DNA from: Pandoraea sp. PE-S2T-3
Lineage (GTDB): Bacteria > Pseudomonadota > Gammaproteobacteria > Burkholderiales > Burkholderiaceae
Length of the DNA stretch: 64,000 nucleotides
Assembly (NCBI RefSeq): GCF_002179965.1
Contig: NZ_NGUQ01000014.1
Coordinates: forward strand, 124,001-188,000
Reading direction: 5' to 3'
Position 1 is the stretch's first letter. Every line of letters begins with the position of its first letter. The notes beneath the pieces were generated by a model, which had not been told where the DNA came from, made no database searches, and was given only the letters and a program-made list of their open reading frames with translations. The position numbers and the translations under genes were made by a program. Of the stretch, positions 20,601 through 30,411 are shown piece after piece.

Positions 20601-20811
20601 GCGAGCGCTCAAGGGGTGTCGCCACGCTCGCCGCCATCGTTTCGGGGCTGGCGCCCGGCAGCGAGGCCGACACCGAGATGGTCGGAAAATCGACCTGCGG
20701 CAACGGCGACACCGGCAGCAGGCCGAAGGCGACGATGCCCGCGAGCGTGACGCCGATGGTCAGCAGGACAGTGGCGACCGAGCGCCGGATGAAGACAGAC
20801 GACAGGTTCAT
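17659..20811 (-). CDS. mdtC: RND efflux permease, MdtC/MuxC type
   Basis: An inner-membrane proton-driven drug transporter subunit of 1050 residues. N-terminal membrane segment 1 is followed by a porter domain. The TM4 segment has the paired Asp residues [14 protein letters not shown] (about residues 405-410) needed for proton relay. A second porter half and the conserved [19 protein letters not shown] near the C-terminus follow. Two different permeases in tandem, as in E. coli MdtBC and Pseudomonas MuxBC, form a heterotrimer. The start overlaps the mdtB stop by four bases and the 3' end overlaps the outer-membrane gene. Family substrates include novobiocin, bile salts and flavonoids; the substrate here is inferred only. 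Confidence 0.92.
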   Translation of the reverse strand: MNLSSVFIRRSVATVLLTIGVTLAGIVAFGLLPVSPLPQVDFPTISVSASLPGASPETMAASVATPLERSLGRIAGVTEMTSNSSLGSARITLQFDLSRDINGAARDVQAAINAARSLLPTGLPSNPTYRKVNPASAPVMIIALTSESLTRGQMYDAASTILAQKISQLEGVGDVTVGGSSLPAVRVELNPTALNKYQIPIESVRTAIQSVNANRPKGALEDGDRRWQILANDQAKTAKEYLPVIVSYQNGRPVRLADIADVVDSVQDLRNAGSANGKPSVLLIITTQPGANIIQTVDGINAILPNLRASIPAAINLDVVMDRTPTIRASLREVERTLLISIALVIGVVFVFLRNWRATLIPSVAVPVSLIGTFGVMYLCGFSLDNLSLMALTVATGFVVDDAIVVLENISRHIEEGLSPFAAALKGTREVGFTVLSMSISLVAVFIPLLLMGGIVGRLFREFAVTLSAAIMVSLVVSLTTTPMMCARLLKGRAAPGVPEGAAPLATEPPRRPSIWTRMGNWTERMFDGMLREYERSLTWALRHGPLMLVILFATIGLNVWLYTVVPKGFFPQQDTGRMIGFIQADQAISFQAMEKKLADFIKIVQADPAVATVTGFTGGSNRNGGSMFVTLKPLSERKLSADQIIARLRIKLAKEPGAQLYLQSVQDIRVGGRSSNAQYQYTLQADDLQQLREWEPKVRNALSRLPILADVNTDQQDKGLQTTLDVDRDQASRLGLSMSQIDNVLNDAFGQRQVSTIYNPLNQYKVVMEVAPQWWQSPESLKDIYVVTSAGAQVPLSSFAKYRPTNTALGVSHQGQFAASTISFNLPPGVSLSQGQAAVNDAVARLGMPTSVHGSFQGTAQAFQSALSSQPFLILTALLTVYIVLGVLYESYIHPLTILSTLPSAGVGALLALLLFNTEFSIIALIGVILLIGIVKKNAIMMIDFALDAERRQNMAPRDAIYHACVLRFRPIMMTTMAAMLGAIPLALGTGDGAELRQPLGISIVGGLLVSQVLTLYTTPVVYLYLDRVRLRWARWRARGHGNVEVGHG

Positions 20812-23800
20812 CGCGTCTGACCGTCCGGGGTGTCGCTGACGGCATGGCCGCCATGGCCACCGTGGTCACCATCATCCGACGGGCCGAAGCGTCGCTCTCG
20901 CCAGGCGCGCGCACGCATGGCCAGACGATCGAACCACAGGTAGATCACCGGCGTAGTAAAGAGCGTGAGCACCTGACTGACCATCAGGCCGCCGACCATC
21001 GTGATACCGAGCGGCTGACGCAACTCCGAGCCGACGCCCGAACCGAGCATCAGCGGCAGCGCGCCAAGTACCGCGGCCATCGTCGTCATCAGAATCGGGC
21101 GGAAGCGCAGCAGACACGCCTGATAGATCGCCTCGCGCGGCGCCATGCCGTGCTCGCGCTCGGCCTCCAGCGCGAAGTCGATCATCATGATGGCGTTCTT
21201 CTTGACGATACCGATCAGCAAGATGATGCCGATGATCGCGATGATGCTGATGTCGTTGCCCGAGACCATCAGCGCGAGCAACGCGCCCACGCCCGCCGAC
21301 GGCAGCGTCGACAGAATGGTGATCGGGTGGATGTAGCTCTCATACAGCACGCCCAGCACGATGTACATCGTCACCACGGCGGCGAGAATCAGCCACAGCG
21401 TGTTCGAGAGCGACGCCTGAAATGCCTGTGCTGCGCCTTGGAAGGTGGTCTGCGTGCTGATCGGCAGACCGATGGACGCTTCGGCTTCGGTAATCGCCTT
21501 GACGGCATCCCCCAGCGACGCGCCCTTGGCAAGGTTGAACGAGATCGTGGCGGCCGGGAATTGGCTCTGGTGGTTGATCGCGAGCGGCGTGGGCTTCTCG
21601 GTAATCGTTGCGAACGACGACATCGGCACCTGCACGCCGGTGTTCGACGCTACGTAGATACTCTTCAACGCATCGGGGCCACGCTGGAAGTCGGAGGACA
21701 CCTCAAGCACCACGCGATACTGCGACGCCTGCGTGTAGATCGTCGAAATCAGCCGCTGGCCGAACGCGCTGTACAGCGTCTGGTCGACGGCTGCGGGGGT
21801 CACGCCGAGGCGGCTGGCCGTATCGCGATCGATCTCCACATAAGCTTGCAAGCCGTTGACCTGCAAGTCGCTCGTCACGTCGGCCAGCAACGGCACATGT
21901 TTGAGCTTCTCGACGAGTTTGGGCACCCAGATGCCCAATGTGTCCAGACTCGGATCCTGCAACGTGAACTGATATTGCGTGCGGCTGATGCGGTCTTCGA
22001 TCGTCAGATCCTGCACCGGCTGCATGTACAGCGCGATGCCCGGCACGTGCTCCAGTTGCGGTTGCAAGCGGCGAATGACGGCGGAGGCATCGAGCCCGCG
22101 CACGTCCTTGTCTTTCAGGTTGATGAGCAAGCGGCCGCTGTTGAGCGTGGCGTTCACCCCATCGACACCGATGAACGACGACACCGATTCGACCGCCGGA
22201 TCCTTGAGCACTTCATTCACGAGCGCCAGTTGACGCTCACCCATGGCGGCGAACGAAATCGACTGCGGCGCTTCCGAAATCCCCTGAATCACCCCCGTGT
22301 CCTGCACCGGGAAGAAGCCCTTGGGCACCCACATATAGAGCAGTACCGTGAGCACGAGCGTGCCAAGCGCGACGAACAGCGTCGCGGTCTGACGGTCGAG
22401 CACCCACGTGAGCCATTCGCCGTACTTGGCGATGATGCGGTCGAACATCTCGCCGGTCTTGCGGTAGAACTTGCCCTGCTTCTCGTCCGGCACATGGCGC
22501 AGCAGCTTCGCGCACATCATCGGCGTGAGCGTGAGCGAGACGACCGCAGAGATCAGGATCGAGACCGCCAGCGTGACGGCGAACTCGCGGAACAGCCGGC
22601 CCACCACGTCGCCCATGAACAGCAGCGGAATCAGCACGGCGATCAGCGAGAAGGTCAGCGAAATAATCGTGAAGCCGATCTGCTCGGCCCCTTTGAGCGC
22701 AGCCTGGAGCGGCTTTTCGCCCTGCTCCAGATAGCGCGTGATGTTCTCGATCATCACGATGGCATCGTCGACCACGAAGCCCGTGGCAATCGTCAGCGCC
22801 ATGAGCGTGAGGTTGTTGATCGAGAAGCCCGCGAGATACATCACGCCGAACGTGCCGATCAGCGAGAGCGGCACCGCCACGCTCGGAATGATGGTGGCCG
22901 AGACGTTGCGCAGGAAGACGAAGATCACCATCACCACCAGGGCGACGGCGAGTATCAGTTCGAATTGCACGTCGGCGACCGACGCGCGAATCGTCGTCGT
23001 GCGGTCGGTCAGCAGCTTCATGTCGACGCTGCCGGGCAGCGCGCCCTGCAACTGCGGCAGCAGTGCCTTGACCTTGTTGACCGTGTCGATCACATTGGCG
23101 CCCGGCTGGCGCTGCACGTTCACGACGATGGCAGGCGTGGTGTCGGCCCACGCCGCGAGCTTGGTGTTCTCGGCACCGTCGATCACGTCGGCGATGTCGG
23201 TCAGGCGAATCGGGGCGCCGTTCTTGTAAGCGATGACGAGATTGCGATATTCGTCCGCCGACGCCAGTTGGTCGTTGGCGTCGATGGTCGAGGCGCGCAA
23301 CGGGCCGTCGAAACTCCCCTTGGCCTGATTGACGTTGGCGGCCGCGATGGATGTGCGCACGTCTTCGATGTTCAGGCCGTACGACGTAATGGCACGCGGG
23401 TTGACCTGAATACGCACCGCCGGACGCTGCCCGCCCGAAATGCTCACGAGGCCGATGCCCGGCAACTGCGAGATTTTCTGCGCCACGCGCGTGTCGACCA
23501 GATCCTCCAGCTTGGGCAGCGGCATGGTCTTCGACATGATCGCCAGCGTGATGATCGGGGTGTCCGCCGGGTTGACCTTGTTGTAGATCGGCGGCATCGG
23601 CAGATCGCTCGGCAGCAGGTTGCTGGCGCTGTTGATGGCGGCCTGCACCTCCTGTTCAGCGACGTCGAGCCCGAGATCCAGCGAGAACTGCAAGGTGATC
23701 ACCGAGGCGCCGCCCGAACTCGTCGACGACATCTGGTTGAGGCCCGGCATCTGGCCGAACTGACGCTCGAGCGGCGCCGTGACCGAGGACGTCATCACAT

Positions 23801-23969
23801 CCGGACTCGCGCCCGGATAGAGCGTGACGACCTGAATAGTCGGGTAGTCGACTTCCGGCAGTGCCGAGATCGGCAACAGCCGGTAGGCGACAAAACCGGC
23901 GAGCAGAATCGCCAGCATCAGCAGCGATGTGGCAACCGGTCGGAGAATAAACGGGCGGGACGGATTCAT
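20808..23969 (-). CDS. mdtB: RND efflux permease, MdtB/MuxB type
   Basis: The first of two tandem RND permeases, 1053 residues. It has the full 12-segment RND layout with duplicated porter loops and the proton-relay pair in [16 protein letters not shown] (around residue 405). [21 protein letters not shown] lies near the C-terminus. The protein begins [18 protein letters not shown], as MdtB homologues do. It follows mdtA after 128 bases, a longer gap than at the other junctions, and overlaps mdtC by four bases. It should act with MdtC in a mixed trimer. The C-terminal tail has a His/Gly-rich stretch (HGGHGGHAV). Confidence 0.92.
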   Translation of the reverse strand: MNPSRPFILRPVATSLLMLAILLAGFVAYRLLPISALPEVDYPTIQVVTLYPGASPDVMTSSVTAPLERQFGQMPGLNQMSSTSSGGASVITLQFSLDLGLDVAEQEVQAAINSASNLLPSDLPMPPIYNKVNPADTPIITLAIMSKTMPLPKLEDLVDTRVAQKISQLPGIGLVSISGGQRPAVRIQVNPRAITSYGLNIEDVRTSIAAANVNQAKGSFDGPLRASTIDANDQLASADEYRNLVIAYKNGAPIRLTDIADVIDGAENTKLAAWADTTPAIVVNVQRQPGANVIDTVNKVKALLPQLQGALPGSVDMKLLTDRTTTIRASVADVQFELILAVALVVMVIFVFLRNVSATIIPSVAVPLSLIGTFGVMYLAGFSINNLTLMALTIATGFVVDDAIVMIENITRYLEQGEKPLQAALKGAEQIGFTIISLTFSLIAVLIPLLFMGDVVGRLFREFAVTLAVSILISAVVSLTLTPMMCAKLLRHVPDEKQGKFYRKTGEMFDRIIAKYGEWLTWVLDRQTATLFVALGTLVLTVLLYMWVPKGFFPVQDTGVIQGISEAPQSISFAAMGERQLALVNEVLKDPAVESVSSFIGVDGVNATLNSGRLLINLKDKDVRGLDASAVIRRLQPQLEHVPGIALYMQPVQDLTIEDRISRTQYQFTLQDPSLDTLGIWVPKLVEKLKHVPLLADVTSDLQVNGLQAYVEIDRDTASRLGVTPAAVDQTLYSAFGQRLISTIYTQASQYRVVLEVSSDFQRGPDALKSIYVASNTGVQVPMSSFATITEKPTPLAINHQSQFPAATISFNLAKGASLGDAVKAITEAEASIGLPISTQTTFQGAAQAFQASLSNTLWLILAAVVTMYIVLGVLYESYIHPITILSTLPSAGVGALLALMVSGNDISIIAIIGIILLIGIVKKNAIMMIDFALEAEREHGMAPREAIYQACLLRFRPILMTTMAAVLGALPLMLGSGVGSELRQPLGITMVGGLMVSQVLTLFTTPVIYLWFDRLAMRARAWRERRFGPSDDGDHGGHGGHAVSDTPDGQTR

Positions 23970-24097
23970 TGGCAGCGTCGGGGGAGCATCTCTATGGGCG
24001 GCGTGCGAGCGGGCACCGGCATTGGCGCGGTGCCCGCGTATTCGATCAGCGGTTTCAACAGGGTCGGCAAGGGCAGCAGGCTCACGCGCGCCGCACC

Positions 24098-25471
24098 TTA
24101 CTGCCCCGGACGGCGATGGCTGCCATTGCTATTGCGCTTCTCCCCCGGCTGGCGCGGTGCGGTGGCCGCCGCACGGCTCTCCGCCGTGATCACTTCGACC
24201 TTGGCGCCGTCGCGCAGCTTGTCCATGCCATCGATCACGAGCTTCTCGCCCGGCTCGACACCCGACTCGACCGCGACGTTGGTGCCATCGGTCGGTCCGA
24301 GCTTCACGGTCTTGAGCTTGACGGTCTGATCGGCCTGCACGGCATACACGAAGCTGCCCTGCGTGCCGCGCTGTACCGCCGCGCTTGGCACGAGCGTTGC
24401 ATCCTTGAGCGTGTCGACCAGCATCTTCACGTTGACGAACTGGTTCGGGAACAGCATGCCTTCGGTATTGGCAAACGCGGCCTTGAGCTTCACGGTGCCC
24501 GTCGTCGTATCGATCTGGTTGTCGATGGAAGCGAGCTTGCCGCTCGCCAGCTTGATCTTGCCCGCCCGGTCGAATGCCTCGACCGGCAACGCCTCACCGG
24601 CACGCGTGCGCTTGACCACGCGCGGCAGGTTGTCTTCGGGAATCGTGTACACGACCGTGATCGGCGTGACTTCGTTGATGATCACGATGCCGTTGGTATC
24701 GGATGCGTGAATGATGTTGCCCGGGTCCACCTGACGCAGGCCGGCCAGCCCCGAGACCGGCGCGGTGACGCTGGCGTAGTTCAATTGCAGGCGGGCGTTG
24801 TCCAACTGGCCCTGATCGGACTTGACCGTGCCTTCATATTGTTTGACGAGCGCGCGCTGGGTATCCACGGTCTGCGAGGCAATCGAGTCCTGCTTGAGCA
24901 GCGTCTCGTAGCGGGCCAGATCGAGCTGCGCATTCTTGAGCAGCGCCTGATCGTGGGCGAGCTGGCCCTCCTGCTGGGTCACCACCACCTGGAACGGCCG
25001 CGGGTCGATCTCGGCGAGCAACTGGCCTTCCTTGACCATGTCGCCTTCCTTGAAGTGCACCTTCATCAACTGACCGTCCACGCGCGAATGCACGATGACG
25101 CTGCGCGTCGGGGTCACGGTGCCCAGGCCATTGAGGAACACGGGCAGGTCGCCCTTCTTCGCGTCCACCGCCGTCACCGGCGTGGCCGGCATGCCCCCCG
25201 CGCCTGCCATACCGGCGGGCGGGCCGCTGCGACGGCCGCCCTGCTGGGCCGGTCCTTGGGCGTTCTGAGCCTGCAAGCGGTAGTAAACACCGCCCGCGAT
25301 CAACACCAGAATTAACCCGATCACGCCCGGCACGAGCCAGCGGCGCTTGCGCGAGGCCGGTGGGGTTGCCCCCATGTCGCGGCGCGCCCCGGCTGCGGGG
25401 GACGTTGGCGGCACTGACGAACGACCGGAATCGTTCGGTTGGTCGGAACCGTGGGGACCGTGCTCGGTCAT
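24098..25471 (-). CDS. mdtA: RND periplasmic adaptor, MdtA type
   Basis: The membrane-fusion protein that links the MdtB/C permeases to the outer-membrane channel. It has 457 residues. A cytoplasmic Pro/Ser-rich start and one membrane anchor (about 46-65) are followed by a Gly/Pro-rich linker. A biotinyl-lipoyl and hairpin region (about 110-230, with [20 protein letters not shown]) comes next, then beta-barrel and membrane-proximal domains. The C-terminal tail is basic. ATG 25471 has a good ribosome site (GAGGAAG). It is the first gene of the four-gene pump operon and is divergent from an OmpR-type two-component pair, a plausible regulator by position, as BaeSR is for E. coli mdtABC. Confidence 0.92.
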   Translation of the reverse strand: MTEHGPHGSDQPNDSGRSSVPPTSPAAGARRDMGATPPASRKRRWLVPGVIGLILVLIAGGVYYRLQAQNAQGPAQQGGRRSGPPAGMAGAGGMPATPVTAVDAKKGDLPVFLNGLGTVTPTRSVIVHSRVDGQLMKVHFKEGDMVKEGQLLAEIDPRPFQVVVTQQEGQLAHDQALLKNAQLDLARYETLLKQDSIASQTVDTQRALVKQYEGTVKSDQGQLDNARLQLNYASVTAPVSGLAGLRQVDPGNIIHASDTNGIVIINEVTPITVVYTIPEDNLPRVVKRTRAGEALPVEAFDRAGKIKLASGKLASIDNQIDTTTGTVKLKAAFANTEGMLFPNQFVNVKMLVDTLKDATLVPSAAVQRGTQGSFVYAVQADQTVKLKTVKLGPTDGTNVAVESGVEPGEKLVIDGMDKLRDGAKVEVITAESRAAATAPRQPGEKRNSNGSHRRPGQ

Positions 25472-25986
25472 GACTTCCTCGTTACAACGGAGTGTTTAGC
25501 GGATTCGTCCGGTGCGGACGACGTTTATTTTTTCTGATTGCTGCGGCGCGGCAAGCTGGCCCGGCGGGGTTCCCCGCCCCTATGCCTCGCCGAAATCGGT
25601 GGATCAGCATAGCAGACGGACGTGACACCTTTGTGGGGCAGGACCAAAAAGCGCTTTATGCCGTAAGGGACCCGGTACACGGGAGATGGTTCGCGGTCCG
25701 GCGATGCTTCGCAGACCTGCTTATTCCCGCGTGCCGCGCCTCGCAGTGCCTGACCGCAGCGTTCTCCTCGCCCACTTGCGAAAGGCCTGCAAGGCGAGAA
25801 AGTGCGGTTGGGTGTGCATGGAAGTGGTGATGCGCAGACAGTGCGAAGCTTAAATGATGTTCGCGGAAGTGCGCGGATTTCGTGCGCTGACGGCGCAGGC
25901 TCTATTATTACGCATGATTACAGGTGACCAACACTGTAATGCCCGGAAACAAAACGCGTGCAAAGCCGCACGGGGAGGCCACTATC
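25472..25986. other. Divergent control region between mdtA and the two-component genes
   Basis: About 515 bases without a supported gene. The left part carries short open frames lacking ribosome sites. The right part contains a -10-like TATTAT at 25903-25908 and an inverted repeat at 25917-25940, listed separately. Both the pump operon and the two-component pair must be started from here. Confidence 0.5.
25917..25940. promoter_or_regulatory. Inverted repeat, candidate operator
   Basis: ATTACAG (25917-25923) and CTGTAAT (25934-25940) form a perfect 7-bp inverted repeat with a 10-base spacer. It lies just after the -10-like TATTAT and 47 bases before the response-regulator ATG. A dimeric regulator could bind here to control the divergent genes. 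No consensus for a known protein is claimed. Confidence 0.4.
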
Positions 25987-26733
25987 ATGACGACACAACC
26001 TGTCAGAACGAATATGAAGATTCTTGTTGTCGACGACGATCCCGATCTGCGTGACCTGCTGCGTGAATATCTCAGCCGTCACGGCTTCTCTGTTGCTGTC
26101 ATGCACGATGGCGACGGGCTGGCTGCGCGCCTCGAACGAGAGCGCCCTGCGCTGATCGTGCTCGACCTGATGATGCCGAAGGTCGACGGGCTGACGGCGC
26201 TGCGTGATCTGCGCGCACGCAACGACGACGTGCCGGTCATTCTGCTCACGGCACGCAGCGACGAGATCGACCGCATCGTCGGGCTCGAGATCGGCGCCGA
26301 CGACTATCTCGGCAAGCCGTTCAGCCCGCGCGAGTTGCTCGCCCGTATCAACGCGGTGCTGCGCCGGCGCAAGTCGCCCGATGCCGCGGTGCCAGAGCAG
26401 CGCGAGAACTACACGTTCGGTCCGTTCGTACTCGACTTCCGCAGCCGCACGCTCACGCGCGATGCGCAGTTGCTCACGCTCTCCGACGGTGAGTACGGGT
26501 TGTTGCGCCTGCTGGTCAATCACGCCATGCAGGTGCTTTCGCGTGAACGCATCATCGAATTGCTTTACGGCGCGGACAGCGACGTGAACGATCGCGGCAT
26601 CGACGTGCAGATCTGGCGCTTGCGCCGCCTGCTCGACGAAGACGCTCAGAGCCCGCGCTTTATCCAGACCGTGCGCGGGCGCGGTTACATCTTTGTACCC
26701 GACGGCCAGCGGGCCGATATGGCAGCCGGCTGA
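25987..26733 (+). CDS. OmpR-family response regulator
   Basis: The protein has 248 residues: receiver domain about 10-130 with the acidic pocket VVDDDPDLR and phospho-acceptor Asp60 (VLDLMMPK), then a winged-helix DNA-binding domain about 145-240 (FGPFVLDFRSRTL, VRGRGYIFVPDG). ATG 25987 is chosen because GGGGAGG lies nine bases upstream. It is followed by its cognate kinase. The pair is divergent from the mdtABC operon and paralogous to the pair at 46765-49046. OmpR-like osmotic or envelope-stress control is possible, and direct control of mdtABC is inferred only from position. Confidence 0.9.
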   Translation: MTTQPVRTNMKILVVDDDPDLRDLLREYLSRHGFSVAVMHDGDGLAARLERERPALIVLDLMMPKVDGLTALRDLRARNDDVPVILLTARSDEIDRIVGLEIGADDYLGKPFSPRELLARINAVLRRRKSPDAAVPEQRENYTFGPFVLDFRSRTLTRDAQLLTLSDGEYGLLRLLVNHAMQVLSRERIIELLYGADSDVNDRGIDVQIWRLRRLLDEDAQSPRFIQTVRGRGYIFVPDGQRADMAAG

Positions 26734-26879
26734 TGCGCCGGGGCCCGGGTCGGTTGTTATACCGGCGTCATACGCTTTTTTTCGAAGCCTTTCGTTGGAA
26801 GGGCTTCGCTCACCGGTCTGGCAAGGACTCCGGCAATGCTGGCAATGCTGTTAACCCCGGGCCATATGCGGAGCCCCGC

Positions 26880-28154
26880 ATGAAAGGCCGTTTCGACACG
26901 CTGTTTGGCCGTCTGGCGCTGCTTATCATTGCCGCGCTGGTCATCAGCCATTTCTCTTATCTGACGATCCTGCGCAGCGATCACGACGATACGCGCGTAC
27001 AGAACGCCGCCGAGCAGATGGCGTTCATCATCAAGGCGGCCGCCGAAGTCCATGACGGTCACTCGGAGCTCATGCTGCCGGATCTCGTGCAGGTGGTGCC
27101 GGCCACGTTTGCCCATGGCGACGTGTTCGAGCCGCCCAGCAAGACCCAGCGCCTGACCACGGAACTGGCGCGCCGCCTGCCGGCCGGCACCCAGTTGCGG
27201 GTCGAGCGCACGCCGCCGCCGCGTATCTGGGCGCGTCTGCCGGGCCGCGATTACTGGATTGCCACGCCCGTGCTGTCGGTGCGCAACCCGCCCGGCACCG
27301 CCACGATCCTGCCGGGTCTGGCGGCCGTCCTCGGTATCACGGTCATCTTTGCGCTCTTTGCCGCCTGGCAATTGCAGCGCCCCGTGCGCGATATGGCAGC
27401 GGCAGCCGAACAACTGGCCACCCATCGCATCCGCACGCCGGTCAAGGAGCGCGGTCCGCTGGAAGTTCGCCAGCTCACCGAGCGCTTCAATCGCATGAGT
27501 CACGACATCGTGCAGACCGACCGCGAGCGCAATACGATGCTCGCCGGGATTGCCCACGATCTGAAAACACCGCTCGCCCGGCTGAGGCTGCGCGCCGAGA
27601 TGATCGACGACACCCAGATGAGCGAGGGCATCACGCGCGACGCCGAATCGATGACGCGCATCGTCGATCAGTTCCTGCTGTTTGCACGGGGCATCGAGTC
27701 GGATAGCGCCGCGTCGCCGGTGGAAGCCCGCATGCAGTCGCTGATTCAGCCGTTTCTCGATCAGGGCTATGCGATCGAGCTGGATCTTCAGGCTGGCCCG
27801 AGCTTCAAGCTCAAGCAGACCTATCTCGAACGTATCGTCAACAACCTGCTCGACAATGCCGTGACTTACGGACGCGCGCCGATGGCGATCCGCACGTCGC
27901 AAGACGCGAGCGGCTGGCAACTGGTCATCGAAGATAGCGGGCCCGGCATTCCCAATGAAGACATCAACCGGATCATTCGCCCCTTCGTGCGGCTGGACCC
28001 GGCGCGCGGCGGCAATGCGCACTGCGGGCTGGGGCTGGCCATCGTCGACAAGCTGACGCAGCAACTCGGCGGGCGGGTCTCGTTCAGCAATCGCCCGACG
28101 GGCGGGCTGCGCGTCACGTTGATGTTCCCGCCGGACGATCCGGGCGCGGCTTAA
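26880..28154 (+). CDS. Sensor histidine kinase, EnvZ-like
   Basis: The protein has 424 residues. A first membrane segment lies about 10-30, a periplasmic region of about 110 residues follows, and a second membrane segment lies about 143-165. HAMP comes next (about 166-215), then the H-box with His226 (GIAHDLKTPLAR). The ATPase has NNLLDNAV and GLGLAIVDKL. ATG 26880 has GGAG six bases upstream. An earlier ATG at 26733 overlaps the regulator stop but lacks a ribosome site and would add 49 non-conserved residues before the membrane segment. It phosphorylates the regulator encoded just upstream. Its resemblance to the kinase at 46765-48195 includes the periplasmic phrases LPAGTQLRV/LPPGTQLHV. A terminator follows. 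Confidence 0.9.
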   Translation: MKGRFDTLFGRLALLIIAALVISHFSYLTILRSDHDDTRVQNAAEQMAFIIKAAAEVHDGHSELMLPDLVQVVPATFAHGDVFEPPSKTQRLTTELARRLPAGTQLRVERTPPPRIWARLPGRDYWIATPVLSVRNPPGTATILPGLAAVLGITVIFALFAAWQLQRPVRDMAAAAEQLATHRIRTPVKERGPLEVRQLTERFNRMSHDIVQTDRERNTMLAGIAHDLKTPLARLRLRAEMIDDTQMSEGITRDAESMTRIVDQFLLFARGIESDSAASPVEARMQSLIQPFLDQGYAIELDLQAGPSFKLKQTYLERIVNNLLDNAVTYGRAPMAIRTSQDASGWQLVIEDSGPGIPNEDINRIIRPFVRLDPARGGNAHCGLGLAIVDKLTQQLGGRVSFSNRPTGGLRVTLMFPPDDPGAA

Positions 28155-28223
28155 TGTTGCGTAATGTTGTAACGCCCCGCAAGATTCTCCCCGCGCACTG
28201 ATTTCCCGTTTGAAACCCCCATG

Positions 28224-28260
28224 AAAAAACCCGCCGTCCAGCACTGGACGGCGGGTTTTA
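28224..28260 (+). terminator. Rho-independent terminator (works in both directions)
   Basis: A long GC-rich stem, ACCCGCCGTCCA paired with TGGACGGCGGGT around 28229-28256, is flanked by A6 on the left and T4 on the right. It lies 70 bases after the kinase stop and so ends the two-component operon. The A-run would also serve minus-strand transcription from H-NS. Confidence 0.85.
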
Positions 28261-28469
28261 TTCATTACGGGCACTGCATCACATCAAGCCACAGCCAGGC
28301 GATCCGGGATGGGGGGCAATACAACTACTGGGCTGCTGCTTTACTGCTCTCAGGGACACGTTGGAGATGGCTCAGCGCGATGTTTCTTGTAAGACACCGC
28401 AATGACGCTTCGCCCCGCCTTCCCTGGCATGTGACCGGCAATGCCAGTCCGGCAATAACGCCGGCGACT

Positions 28470-28760
28470 TTACTTGATCAGGAACTTCTCTTTGTTCTTG
28501 CCAATCCACTTGGGTGCGCGACCGCGACCCGACCACGTTTCGCCGGTTGCCGGATTCGCATACTTGGCAGCGAGCGGCGCGCGTGCGGCGCGGCGACGGC
28601 CATCGGTCGTGGCAAGGCCCAGGTCCTTGGCGGTCAACTCGTACTCTTGAATCTTCTGCTTGAGTTCTGCAATGACTTGCGAAACTTCCTTGGCACGAGC
28701 TTCGTCCGCTTGCTTTTCAAGCTTCTCGATCTGCGCGCGAATTTCCTTATAGTTTGCCAT
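28470..28760 (-). CDS. H-NS family nucleoid-associated protein
   Basis: The protein has 96 residues, the size of betaproteobacterial short H-NS proteins. The N-terminal half is a coiled-coil oligomerisation segment (about 3-45, rich in Glu, Lys and Ala). The C-terminal half carries the AT-hook-like DNA-binding motif YANPATGETWSGRGRAPKW (about 66-84). ATG 28760 is chosen because AAGGA lies nine bases upstream; a GTG twelve codons earlier lacks one. H-NS silences AT-rich and horizontally acquired DNA. The gene sits beside the most AT-rich DNA of the window, which may allow self-binding. Confidence 0.9.
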   Translation of the reverse strand: MANYKEIRAQIEKLEKQADEARAKEVSQVIAELKQKIQEYELTAKDLGLATTDGRRRAARAPLAAKYANPATGETWSGRGRAPKWIGKNKEKFLIK

Positions 28761-28798
28761 CTGGCGTGTCCTTACATTGTTAAAATGGATCGCCACTT

Positions 28799-28827
28799 AA
28801 AATAGCACGAGTTTTAACAAATTGAAA
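28799..28827 (-). promoter_or_regulatory. Candidate sigma70 promoter of the H-NS gene
   Basis: On the minus strand, TTTCAA (complement of 28822-28827) and TATTTT (complement of 28799-28804) are separated by exactly 17 bases. This would start an RNA about 30 bases upstream of the H-NS ATG. The match to consensus is moderate, in an AT-rich setting where chance matches are common. Confidence 0.45.
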
Positions 28828-29671
28828 ACAGCATTTCCGAAGAATGAGTCTGTGCCAGCACAAATCGCATTGAATCTCCCAAGCACAACTTCAGAATATG
28901 CACAGAATCAGGGCATGAATCCCAGAATTTCCCCAGCATTCCTCCCTTCATTACCCCCCGCTAAAGTGGGTCATTGCCACGCAATCTGGTGAAAATAGCG
29001 AAGCGAGTCGTCAGGACTCCGCATTGCCTGAGCCACAGCGCAACATTCGGCAAGACTTCGTAAGGATTCGCAACAAAACCCCATCGACCGCAACACACAC
29101 CGGCTTCCCCCATAAAACGCAATCCAAAATATACGATCACAAATATTTAAGAGTATGCCGATTAGTCTGTTATCCAAAACACTACTGACATTCGGGGAAT
29201 TCACATCGGTGTAGCGCAATTTCCGGATAAGCACTACGGTGAATTCGCGCAAGCGATTGGTTCAGATTCAGGCCACGCATGATGGGTGACATGAAAACGG
29301 GCTGTGTTCGTTCAACGGAATGAACGCCCGTGCAATATCGGTGGATAGCTTCCATGAATTGCGCAACAACCAATGCTGCGTCGCGCCATCAATAAATCGG
29401 GACGGAAATTCTTTCGTTAACGTATACGTCAATTCGCTATTGCGCATCCATGCATCAATGTCATTTCCCCGGCCGAGCCGGTTTCCGTAAGATGAGAATT
29501 GCCGTGAATGCCAATTGACCTCAGGAATTCTCCGGAACGCCCATCAGGTAAGGCTGGGCGCCGATTTCGAGGGCCGGTATTTTCGCGTTTAGAATTAAGC
29601 AAATGACGAATTCGCGTCCTTGGTAACTTCGCAACGGATTTCCGCCGCTTTCATTGATTCGCTCGATTCGC
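28828..29671. other. AT-rich intergenic region without a supported gene
   Basis: About 840 bases are visibly more AT-rich than the flanks. A few short open frames exist (for example minus 28971-29252, 93 codons), but none has a ribosome site, family resemblance or the codon use of neighbours. No tRNA, insertion-sequence end or repeat array was seen. It may be an H-NS-bound regulatory region or the remnant of acquired DNA. Confidence 0.5.
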
Positions 29672-30292
29672 ATGACGACTTCACCCTCCGCACCGGCGCT
29701 GCCCGCGCGCCACGACACGACGCCGGTCACGCTCACGACCGCACGCACCGTACTCCGCCCTTGGCGGACAGACGATTTGGATGCGTTTGCCGCCCTGAAT
29801 GCCGACCGGGAAGTCATGCGTCACTTCCCGACGACGCTCGACCGCGCCCAGAGCGATGCCGTCGCACAGCGCCTGCGCAACCATATGGAAACGCACGGCT
29901 TCGGCCCGTGGGCGCTCGAGATTCCGGGGGTGACGCCTTTTGCAGGGTTTGTGGGGCTCATGCGCGTCGGATTCGACGCCCCATTCGTCCCTGCCGTGGA
30001 AATCGGCTGGCGGCTCGCCCGCCCATGGTGGTCGAACGGCTACGCCAGCGAAGCGGCCCGCGCGGCCGCCCGTTTCGCGTTTGACGTGCTGCAACTCGAC
30101 GAACTGGTGTCGTTCACCGTACCGGCCAATGTGCGCTCGCGCGGCGTCATGACACGCATCGGCATGCGGCACTGCCCCGACGAGGATTTCCTGCATCCGC
30201 TCATTCCGCCGGGCCACCGGCTGCGCCGTCACGTGCTGTACCGCCTGAATGCCGGCGAACTGCTTCAAGCCATGCCGCCCGCGTCAACCTGA
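29672..30292 (+). CDS. GNAT family N-acetyltransferase (RimJ/RimL type)
   Basis: The protein has 206 residues. It begins with the RimJ/RimL-like phrase TARTVLRPWRTDDLDAFAALN. It contains VEIGWRLARPWWSNGYASEA, the characteristic GNAT motif A region of this subfamily, and ends with a helix and strand around MTRIGMRH. Such enzymes transfer acetyl from acetyl-CoA to protein N-termini or small amines; the substrate is unknown. ATG 29672 is preferred over a TTG six codons upstream. It lies upstream of, and in the same direction as, the MFS gene, separated by 119 bases. Confidence 0.85.
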   Translation: MTTSPSAPALPARHDTTPVTLTTARTVLRPWRTDDLDAFAALNADREVMRHFPTTLDRAQSDAVAQRLRNHMETHGFGPWALEIPGVTPFAGFVGLMRVGFDAPFVPAVEIGWRLARPWWSNGYASEAARAAARFAFDVLQLDELVSFTVPANVRSRGVMTRIGMRHCPDEDFLHPLIPPGHRLRRHVLYRLNAGELLQAMPPAST

Positions 30293-30411
30293 CGTGGTGA
30301 TCGCAATCGATCACATCACTCGCGGCTGCCGTATCCGCCAAGCAAGCGGTATTTGCCGTCAATTGGCGGCGCACAAGCGATCGGCGTCGTCTTAGCGATT
30401 GAAGGCAACGC

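Noticed and set aside
20844..24329. Open plus-strand frame of 1161 codons opposite mdtB
   Set aside because: Antisense shadow of a GC-rich gene; its translation is His/Arg/Gln-rich without family features, and the mdtB frame is clearly real.
28971..29252. Minus-strand 93-codon frame in the AT-rich tract
   Set aside because: No ribosome site, no recognisable domain, Cys- and Arg-scattered composition; kept as non-coding.
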